This document shows, one piece after another, positions 58,389 to 64,000 of a stretch of DNA of 64,000 nucleotides (the stretch's first letter is position 1; each line of letters opens with the position of its first letter). Below the pieces are notes generated by a model that saw only the letters and a program-made list of their open reading frames with translations, ran no database searches and was not told the origin of the DNA. A program made the position numbers and the translations under genes. The DNA comes from Hyphomicrobiales bacterium (GTDB lineage: Bacteria > Pseudomonadota > Alphaproteobacteria > Rhizobiales > MH13). The stretch is taken from assembly GCA_017642935.1 (NCBI GenBank), contig JAEPOK010000001.1, positions 806,001 through 870,000 on the forward strand, in the 5' to 3' direction.

Positions 58389-58748
58389 ATGGCACACAAA
58401 ACATCCACCGAGCGACGCCGCGAGCGCGTGCGTCGACAGGTTCGCAAAGTTGCAAACGGTCGTCCGCGTCTTTCGGTGTACCGTTCCGGTCGTCACATCT
58501 ATGCGCAGATCATCGATGATTTGGCTGGCCGCACCGTGGCTGCCGCCTCGTCTTTGGAAAAAGACATGCGTTCCAGCCTGAAAACCGGTGCTGACACCAA
58601 TGCCGCGGCCGAGGTTGGCAAACTGGTTGCATCGCGCGCCAAAGAAGCTGGCGTTGAAAATGTCGTCTTCGATCGTGGCGCCTATCGCTATCATGGCCGG
58701 GTGAAGGCACTTGCCGATGCGGCCCGCGAAGGCGGCCTGAACTTCTAA
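58389..58748 (+). CDS. rplR: 50S ribosomal protein L18
   Basis: The 119-residue protein has [18 protein letters not shown], and the [26 protein letters not shown] ending typical of L18. It binds 5S rRNA together with L5. An 82-base spacer with TTTGGG/CCCAAA (58314-58342) precedes it. Confidence 0.98.
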   Translation: MAHKTSTERRRERVRRQVRKVANGRPRLSVYRSGRHIYAQIIDDLAGRTVAAASSLEKDMRSSLKTGADTNAAAEVGKLVASRAKEAGVENVVFDRGAYRYHGRVKALADAAREGGLNF

Positions 58749-58757
58749 CGTTAAGCG

Positions 58758-58806
58758 AGGGCGTTTAAGCGCCCGAAACTCTCAGTGGCTCTGTGCCTTT
58801 GGCACA
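58758..58806 (+). other. Two hairpins in the rplR-rpsE spacer
   Basis: The 152-base spacer holds GGGCG-TTTAAG-CGCCC near 58759-58774 and TGTGCC-TTT-GGCACA at 58792-58806. Neither is followed by a T-run. The remainder, to the GGATAG before rpsE, shows no gene. Confidence 0.45.
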
Positions 58807-58900
58807 ACCGCAATTTCCTCCCGATCAGTTTAGTCGCTGATCGCACTTAGCAGCTGGCTCCATCTTGGGGTCCCTGCAAGACAAACACTAGGATAGACAC

Positions 58901-59458
58901 ATGGCACAGCGCCCATCTCGTGATCGTCACAATCGCGACGAAGAAAAAAGCGAATTCGTCGACAAGCTGGTTCACATCAACCGCGTTTCAAAAACGGTGA
59001 AGGGCGGTAAACGCTTTGGTTTCGCCGCTCTCGTTGTTGTCGGAGACCAGAAGGGCCGTGTCGGCTTTGGCCACGGCAAGGCGCGCGAAGTGCCTGAGGC
59101 GATCCGCAAGGCAACCGAATCGGCCAAGCGTGGCATGATCCGTGTGCCGCTGCGCGAAGGCCGCACGCTGCACCACGACGTTAAAGGCCGCCACGGCGCC
59201 GGCAAAGTTCTGCTGCGCGCAGCACCGGCAGGTACCGGCATCATTGCCGGTGGCCCGATGCGTGCCGTTTTTGAGACGCTTGGCATCCAGGATATCGTTG
59301 CCAAGTCGCAAGGCACGTCGAACCCTTACAATATGGTCCGCGCAACCTTCGACGCTCTGCGCGAAGAAGACAGCCCCCGTTCAGTGGCGGCACGCCGCGG
59401 CCTGAAAGTCTCGGTCCTCCAGGCACGACGTGGCGATGTCGCTGCGGTTGACGCCTAA
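58901..59458 (+). CDS. rpsE: 30S ribosomal protein S5
   Basis: The 185-residue protein has the double-stranded RNA-binding fold ([53 protein letters not shown]) and [44 protein letters not shown]5 affects decoding accuracy and spectinomycin response. Confidence 0.98.
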   Translation: MAQRPSRDRHNRDEEKSEFVDKLVHINRVSKTVKGGKRFGFAALVVVGDQKGRVGFGHGKAREVPEAIRKATESAKRGMIRVPLREGRTLHHDVKGRHGAGKVLLRAAPAGTGIIAGGPMRAVFETLGIQDIVAKSQGTSNPYNMVRATFDALREEDSPRSVAARRGLKVSVLQARRGDVAAVDA

Positions 59459-59487
59459 GCGATCGATCAAGAGCAAGGAAAAGAACG

Positions 59488-59679
59488 ATGGCACAGTCCA
59501 AGACCATCACGGTTGAGCAGATCGGAAGCCCGATTGGCCGTCAGCCTGACCAACGCGCCACGCTTGTCGGCCTTGGTCTCAACAAGATGCGCCGCCAGCG
59601 CACGCTGGAAGATACCCCAGCGGTGCGCGGCATGATCGACAAGGTGCGCCATCTGGTGCGCGTCGTCGACGACAAGTAA
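59488..59679 (+). CDS. rpmD: 50S ribosomal protein L30
   Basis: The 63-residue protein has [55 protein letters not shown], a complete bacterial L30. It follows rpsE after 29 bases. Confidence 0.97.
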   Translation: MAQSKTITVEQIGSPIGRQPDQRATLVGLGLNKMRRQRTLEDTPAVRGMIDKVRHLVRVVDDK

Positions 59680-59685
59680 CACGCC

Positions 59686-59708
59686 AAGGTCGCCAAGAAG
59701 GCGGCCTT
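59686..59708 (+). other. Hairpin in the rpmD-rplO spacer
   Basis: AAGGTCGCC pairs with GGCGGCCTT (one G-U pair) around AAGAA, seven bases after the rpmD stop. Only TTTG follows, so it would be a weak terminator at most, or a processing site. Confidence 0.45.
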
Positions 59709-59783
59709 TGCTTCGTCTAAAAGCGAGCGGCGCGGGCAGGGCAGATTGCCAAAAATCCCCGTCGCGCAAGTGGAGACAGACCC

Positions 59784-60293
59784 ATGAAACTCAATGAACT
59801 TTCCCCCAAGCCAGGCTCTGCAAAAACGAAAAAACGCGTTGGTCGCGGTATCGGTTCGGGCAAGGGCAAGACGTCTGGTCGCGGTGTCAAAGGCCAGAAG
59901 GCGCGTTCCGGCGTTGCCATTAAGGGCTTTGAAGGCGGCCAGATGCCGATGTATCGCCGCCTGCCCAAGCGCGGCTTTAACAACATCTTCTCCAAGGCCT
60001 ATTCGGAAGTGAATGTCGGCCGGATTCAGCAGGCCGTTGATGCCGGCAAGATCGACGCCAAAGCCAAGCTCGATGCTGCTGCTCTCGTTGATGCTGGTGT
60101 TATCACCAAGCTTGAAAAAGATGGTGTGCGGCTGCTTGGTAACGGAGAGTTGAAAGCTGCCATCGAGATCAGCGTTGCCGGTGCCTCAAAAGGGGCCATC
60201 GCAGCGGTTGAAAAGGCTGGCGGCAAGGTCCACATCGAAGAAACCAAAGAAGCGTCCGGCAAAGCCGGGGCGAGCAAAGCCGCCGCAGAGTAA
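59784..60293 (+). CDS. rplO: 50S ribosomal protein L15
   Basis: The 169-residue protein has the Gly/Lys-rich N-terminus ([24 protein letters not shown]) and [17 protein letters not shown]. Its Ala/Lys/Glu-rich tail is longer than in E. coli L15 (144 residues). L15 is a late 50S assembly protein. Confidence 0.97.
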   Translation: MKLNELSPKPGSAKTKKRVGRGIGSGKGKTSGRGVKGQKARSGVAIKGFEGGQMPMYRRLPKRGFNNIFSKAYSEVNVGRIQQAVDAGKIDAKAKLDAAALVDAGVITKLEKDGVRLLGNGELKAAIEISVAGASKGAIAAVEKAGGKVHIEETKEASGKAGASKAAAE

Positions 60294-60305
60294 ACACCAG
60301 CCGTC

Positions 60306-60328
60306 GTGGCCCGTCAGAGGCGGGCCAC
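60306..60328 (+). other. Perfect hairpin in the rplO-secY spacer
   Basis: GTGGCCCG pairs with CGGGCCAC around a seven-base loop, 12 bases after the rplO stop. No T-run follows. It could adjust expression of secY relative to the ribosomal proteins by message processing. Confidence 0.5.
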
Positions 60329-60372
60329 CGTCGCGTTGGTAGCCGCGGTTTGGCCAAAGGAATTGAAGACGC

Positions 60373-61707
60373 ATGGCATCAGCAGCTGAGCAGCTAGCTT
60401 CAAACTTCTCCCTCAAAGCGTTCGGTAAGGCCGAAGAGCTCAAAAAGCGCATCTGGTTCACGCTGGGTGCGCTTTTGGTCTATCGGTTGGGAACCTACAT
60501 CCCGATGCCTGGTATCGAGCCGGATGCTTTTGCTGCGGCTTTCAACCAGGCAGCGCAGGGCGTTGTTGGCTTGTTCAACATGTTCACTGGCGGTGCCGTG
60601 GAGCGCATGGCGGTGTTTGCGTTGGGCATCATGCCCTACATCACCGCCTCGATTATCATTCAGCTGATGACGACGGTGTCGCCGAAGCTTGAAGCCTTGA
60701 AGAAAGAAGGCGAGGCGGGCCGCAAGGTCATCAACCAGTACACGCGCTACGGCACGGTGTTTCTGGCCGCGATCCAGGCCTACGGCATTTCGGTTGGTCT
60801 GGAATCCTCCGGCACGATCGTCACCGATCCGGGCTGGTTCTTCCGTCTGACGACCGTCATCACGTTGGTTGGCGGCACGATGTTCCTGATGTGGCTCGGT
60901 GAGCAGATCACGGCGCGCGGCGTCGGTAATGGTATCTCGCTGATTATCTTTGCTGGCATTGTTGCCGAGCTGCCCCGTGCGTTGGCACAGACGCTTGAAC
61001 TGGGTCGTCAGGGCGCCATTGGCACCGGAATCATTCTGACCATCATCGTTCTGGCAATCGTCGTGATTGCGTTCATCGTGTTCGTTGAGCGTGCCCAGCG
61101 CCGGCTTCTCATTCAGTATCCCAAGCGCCAGGTCGGCAACCGGATGACGCAGGGCGAAAGCTCACACCTGCCGCTGAAGCTGAACACCGCTGGTGTTATC
61201 CCACCGATCTTTGCGTCCTCGTTGCTGCTCTTGCCGGCGACGCTGGCGGGCTTCTCTGATGGCACAGAAGCGACCGGGTGGATCACCACGCTCACGGCCC
61301 TACTTGGCCACGGGCAGCCGGCCTACATGCTGCTTTATGCGGCTGGTATCATCTTCTTCGCGTTCTTCTACACGGCTATCGTGTTCAACCCGGCTGATAC
61401 CGCCGACAATCTGCGCAAGCATGGCGGGTTCATCCCCGGCATTCGTCCCGGTGAACGCACGGCGAACTATATCGATTTTGTGTTGACGCGGATCACGGTG
61501 GCCGGTGCGGCGTATCTGACCATCGTATGTCTCATACCCGAATTCCTCATTTCCTATTCGGGCGTTCCCTTCTATTTCGGAGGCACATCGCTTCTCATCG
61601 TGGTCTCGGTGACCATGGATACCGTTCAACAGGTGCAAGGGCATTTGCTTGCGCACCAGTATGAGGGGCTGGTGAAGAAGTCGAAACTCCGGGGGAAACG
61701 TAGATGA
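60373..61707 (+). CDS. secY: Preprotein translocase subunit SecY
   Basis: The 444-residue protein has ten membrane segments and SecY signatures ([26 protein letters not shown]; the cytoplasmic [22 protein letters not shown] and [18 protein letters not shown]). It forms the Sec protein-conducting channel with SecE (33352-33552). Its end overlaps the adk start by four bases. Confidence 0.98.
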   Translation: MASAAEQLASNFSLKAFGKAEELKKRIWFTLGALLVYRLGTYIPMPGIEPDAFAAAFNQAAQGVVGLFNMFTGGAVERMAVFALGIMPYITASIIIQLMTTVSPKLEALKKEGEAGRKVINQYTRYGTVFLAAIQAYGISVGLESSGTIVTDPGWFFRLTTVITLVGGTMFLMWLGEQITARGVGNGISLIIFAGIVAELPRALAQTLELGRQGAIGTGIILTIIVLAIVVIAFIVFVERAQRRLLIQYPKRQVGNRMTQGESSHLPLKLNTAGVIPPIFASSLLLLPATLAGFSDGTEATGWITTLTALLGHGQPAYMLLYAAGIIFFAFFYTAIVFNPADTADNLRKHGGFIPGIRPGERTANYIDFVLTRITVAGAAYLTIVCLIPEFLISYSGVPFYFGGTSLLIVVSVTMDTVQQVQGHLLAHQYEGLVKKSKLRGKRR

Positions 61708-62288
61708 GATTGATCCTTCTTGGACCGCCAGGTGCGGGCAAGGGAACCCAGGCCGCGCGCCTTGTTGAGACCTATAACATTCCGCAGCTTTCCACCGGCG
61801 ATATGCTGCGTGCGGCTGTGGCAGCCGGCACCGAAACGGGCCTGAAGGCGAAGGCGGTCATGGAAGCCGGTGATCTGGTGTCCGATGAGATCGTCAATCA
61901 GATCGTTTCGGATCGTATCTCTGAGCCCGATTGCGCGCGCGGTTTCATCTTGGATGGCTATCCGCGGACGCTTCAGCAGGCGGATGCGGTTGAAGAGATC
62001 CTGAAGAAGAAGGGCCGCCGTCTGGATGCCGTTCTTGAACTGGTCGTTGATGACCGGGCCTTGGTGGGACGGATTGTCAAACGCGCCGAAGATGCCAAGG
62101 CGGCCGGTCAACCGGTGCGCAAAGATGATACGCCCGAAGTGTTCGATGAGCGCTTGCGGGCCTATTACAAAAGCACCGCGCCGCTGACCGGCTACTATTA
62201 CGCCAAAGGCAATCTGAAGACGGTGAACGGCATGGCCTCGATCGACGAGGTCACCGCTGAGATCAACTCGGTCTTGAAGGCGCTTTAG
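61704..62288 (+). CDS. adk: Adenylate kinase
   Basis: The 194-residue enzyme has GPPGAGKGT (residues 7-15), [11 protein letters not shown] and [16 protein letters not shown]. It is the short form, lacking the zinc-type LID insertion, as is usual in alphaproteobacteria. It interconverts AMP, ADP and ATP and is co-translated with secY (ATGA overlap at 61704-61707). Confidence 0.98.
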   Translation: MRLILLGPPGAGKGTQAARLVETYNIPQLSTGDMLRAAVAAGTETGLKAKAVMEAGDLVSDEIVNQIVSDRISEPDCARGFILDGYPRTLQQADAVEEILKKKGRRLDAVLELVVDDRALVGRIVKRAEDAKAAGQPVRKDDTPEVFDERLRAYYKSTAPLTGYYYAKGNLKTVNGMASIDEVTAEINSVLKAL

Positions 62289-62321
62289 GGCGCAAAAATT
62301 GGACCAAAAGTGCGAATTTCC

Positions 62322-62348
62322 GAGGCGCTGCGCTGGTGGCGCCTCTTT
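62322..62348 (+). terminator. Weak terminator-like hairpin after adk
   Basis: GAGGCGC (62322-62328) pairs with GCGCCTC (62339-62345) around a ten-base loop, followed by TTTCG. It begins 33 bases after the adk stop. With the promoter-like element just downstream, it suggests that the spc segment partly ends here. Confidence 0.55.
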
Positions 62349-62373
62349 CGCGTAGGAATGCAAGTTCGACCTG

Positions 62374-62540
62374 TTGACAAATCGTCAATCAGGCAATAAC
62401 CGCATGTCTCTTCCCGACAAAAAGTCTGGCGGCGTCTTTGTGGCGAACCAGTTGTCCTATGAAGAACCCGCACGGGCCGGCCTCCACCGGACGCGGTTGA
62501 GCCTCGTTGTGAGGCACCCTCGCTGAGGGCAGGTTTTTTG
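62374..62540 (+). promoter_or_regulatory. Probable internal promoter and structured leader of the rpsM-rpsK-rpoA segment
   Basis: TTGACA at 62374-62379 is a consensus -35 element, with AT-rich CAATAACC about 16-17 bases later as a poor -10. The leader then has GCCTC/GAGGC (62501-62515), CCCTC/GAGGG (62517-62529) and TTTTTT (62534-62539), a terminator-like arrangement 40 bases before rpsM. In other bacteria S4 controls this operon through an rpsM leader; whether that holds here is unknown. The rest of the 291-base spacer shows no gene. Confidence 0.45.
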
Positions 62541-62579
62541 GCGTGACGCATGTCGTGCCCTGTTAGATGGAGAAGTGAT

Positions 62580-62948
62580 ATGGCCCGCATTGCAGGCGTC
62601 AATATTCCTACGAACAAACGCGCGATCATCGCGCTTCAGTACATTCATGGCATCGGCGCGGCAAAAGCTGCTGAGATCATCGAAAAAGCTGGCATCGATC
62701 CGAGCAAACGGGTCAACGAGCTGGCGGATTCTGACGTGATCCAGGTGCGCGAGATCATCGACCGCGACTACATGGTCGAAGGGGATCTGCGTCGCCAGAC
62801 GAGCATGAACATCAAACGCTTGATGGATTTGGGCTGCTATCGCGGTCTGCGCCATCGTCGTGGCTTGCCGGTGCGCGGTCAACGTACCCATACCAATGCC
62901 CGCACCCGCAAGGGTCCGGCTAAGGCGATTGCCGGCAAGAAGAAGTAA
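62580..62948 (+). CDS. rpsM: 30S ribosomal protein S13
   Basis: The 122-residue protein begins [26 protein letters not shown] and has [22 protein letters not shown], the S13 signature. The start is ATG 62580 after GGAGAAGTGAT; an upstream in-frame ATG at 62550 lacks a site. S13 touches P-site tRNA. Confidence 0.98.
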   Translation: MARIAGVNIPTNKRAIIALQYIHGIGAAKAAEIIEKAGIDPSKRVNELADSDVIQVREIIDRDYMVEGDLRRQTSMNIKRLMDLGCYRGLRHRRGLPVRGQRTHTNARTRKGPAKAIAGKKK

Positions 62949-62955
62949 CAGGTAG

Positions 62956-62973
62956 GCGCGGGCCAATCCGCGC
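62956..62973 (+). other. Hairpin in the rpsM-rpsK spacer
   Basis: GCGCGG pairs with CCGCGC around GCCAAT, eight bases after the rpsM stop, followed by TTTGCC. The 112-base spacer also contains dyads of GGAGCC with GGCTCC. It probably permits read-through. Confidence 0.4.
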
Positions 62974-63060
62974 TTTGCCTTCGGTGGAGCCAACCGGGCT
63001 TTCACGGGTGCCATGTGGGCTCCGGGCAACGGTTGGCGGTGAGATCGACAAAGGACCAAA

Positions 63061-63450
63061 ATGGCTAAAGAAGCTGGACGCGTTCGCCGCCGCGAACGCA
63101 AAAACATTACGTCGGGCGTGGCGCATGTGCGCTCGTCCTTCAACAACACCATGATCACCATCACGGACGTGCAGGGCAATGCGATCTCCTGGTCGTCTTG
63201 CGGCACGATGGGTTTCAAGGGCTCGCGTAAATCGACCCCTTATGCGGCACAGGTTGCCGCGGAAGACGCTGCCAAGAAAGCTTCCGAACACGGCGTGAAA
63301 ACGCTGGAAGTTGAAGTCTCCGGTCCAGGTTCGGGCCGTGAGTCGGCACTGCGCGCGCTCCAAGCTGCTGGGTTCACGATCACATCGATCCGCGATGTGA
63401 CGCCGATCCCGCACAATGGATGTCGTCCGCCGAAACGGCGCCGGGTGTAA
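63061..63450 (+). CDS. rpsK: 30S ribosomal protein S11
   Basis: The 129-residue protein has [46 protein letters not shown] and the [17 protein letters not shown] end of S11. It lies on the 30S platform near the mRNA exit. Confidence 0.98.
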   Translation: MAKEAGRVRRRERKNITSGVAHVRSSFNNTMITITDVQGNAISWSSCGTMGFKGSRKSTPYAAQVAAEDAAKKASEHGVKTLEVEVSGPGSGRESALRALQAAGFTITSIRDVTPIPHNGCRPPKRRRV

Positions 63451-63477
63451 GGGGCAGACGCCTCAACATCATCATCG

Positions 63478-63514
63478 GCTTGGACAAACGGGTGGCGGCA
63501 TCCACGGTCCAAGC
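63478..63514 (+). other. Hairpin in the rpsK-rpoA spacer
   Basis: GCTTGGAC (63478-63485) pairs with GTCCAAGC (63507-63514), and GTGG/CCAC (63492-63505) forms an inner stem. TTTCCCTTC follows. The gap to rpoA is 135 bases, long for this junction. Confidence 0.45.
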
Positions 63515-63585
63515 TTTCCCTTCAGGCGCATGGCTGGCCCCCCAATTCCAGCCGTTGGATGCGCAAGACCCAAAGGGGTGCACCC

Positions 63586-64000
63586 ATGATTCATAAGAAC
63601 TGGCAGAACCTGATTAAACCGAGCAAACTTGAAGTGAAGACCAGCGAAGACGGTCGGATCGCTCAAGTTATTGCTGAACCGCTTGAGCGTGGCTATGGCC
63701 TGACGCTTGGTAACGCACTGCGCCGTATCCTGCTCTCGTCCATCCAGGGCGCGTCGGTGACCGGCATGCAGATTGATGGCGTGTTGCACGAGTTTTCGTC
63801 CATTCCGGGCGTGCGTGAAGACGTCACCGACATCGTGCTCAACGTCAAAGAGATCGCGCTGCGCATGGAAGGCGAGGGCCCCAAGCGCATGATCGTGCGC
63901 AAGCAGGGCCCAGGCATCGTGACCGCCGGTGATATCCAGACGGTGGGCGATGTTGAAATTCTGAACCCTGATCACGTGCTTTGCACGCTTGATGAAGACT
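63586..64000 (+). CDS. rpoA: DNA-directed RNA polymerase subunit alpha (3' truncated by window edge)
   Basis: The first 138 residues are present, starting at ATG 63586 after AAAGGGGTGCACCC. The alpha N-terminal dimerisation domain is clear: [57 protein letters not shown]. The C-terminal domain lies beyond the window. S4 (rpsD) is not between rpsK and rpoA, as is normal for alphaproteobacteria. Confidence 0.98.
   Translation, partial: MIHKNWQNLIKPSKLEVKTSEDGRIAQVIAEPLERGYGLTLGNALRRILLSSIQGASVTGMQIDGVLHEFSSIPGVREDVTDIVLNVKEIALRMEGEGPKRMIVRKQGPGIVTAGDIQTVGDVEILNPDHVLCTLDED

Overview
The window reads as chromosome of an alphaproteobacterium, most likely order Hyphomicrobiales (Rhizobiales) and probably marine or host-surface associated. 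This rests on three things: the protein flavour of RpoB, RpoC and the ribosomal proteins; the gene order secE-nusG-rplKAJL-rpoBC-rpsLG-fusA-tuf-S10-spc-rpsMK-rpoA without rpmJ or rpsD; and the rhizobial-type leader upstream of rplJ. TRAP and ABC importers and sulfatases fit a heterotroph living on organic exudates. No rRNA, tRNA, insertion sequence, phage gene or CRISPR array was seen.

Bases 1-17,322 are accessory catabolism. An RpiR regulator with an elaborate upstream operator leads an FbpABC-like ABC importer, a histidine phosphatase, a possible tiny membrane protein, an SMP-30 lactonase, a broken short-chain dehydrogenase remnant and a 2-oxoglutarate-semialdehyde-type dehydrogenase. Next come two divergent operons around one control region (about 12,773-12,905). 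Leftward: an N-acetylneuraminate lyase-like aldolase, a GntR/FCD regulator, a second DapA-family enzyme and a sulfatase. Rightward: a TRAP transporter (P, Q, M) and a second sulfatase. Together they suggest import and desulfation of a sulfated sugar acid or sialic-acid-like compound, followed by aldol cleavage or dehydration.

Bases 17,462-25,314 hold the most unusual block, a compact Ser/Thr phospho-signalling module without type VI secretion genes. It has an FHA protein, a tail-anchored PP2C phosphatase, a degenerate FHA protein ending in a zinc ribbon, an FHA domain fused to a two-dinucleotide-fold flavoprotein-like enzyme, a four-helix membrane protein, a TauE/SafE (TSUP) exporter, and a convergent transmembrane Ser/Thr kinase. 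A short Thr-Arg/Gln-x-hydrophobic-Pro-like motif recurs in the FHA, PP2C, kinase and zinc-ribbon proteins, which suggests shared phospho-acceptor sites read by the FHA domains.

Bases 25,563-32,977 form a LacI-regulated operon. It has a perfect palindromic operator and a probable CTG start, followed by a polyamine-type ABC importer, a nucleoside hydrolase and an adenine deaminase. It is probably for uptake and breakdown of purine nucleosides.

From 33,352 to the end the window is the conserved transcription and translation supercluster. Coding content is ordinary, but many of its spacers are long for such operons and carry perfect or near-perfect hairpins, and rpsM appears to have its own promoter and leader.
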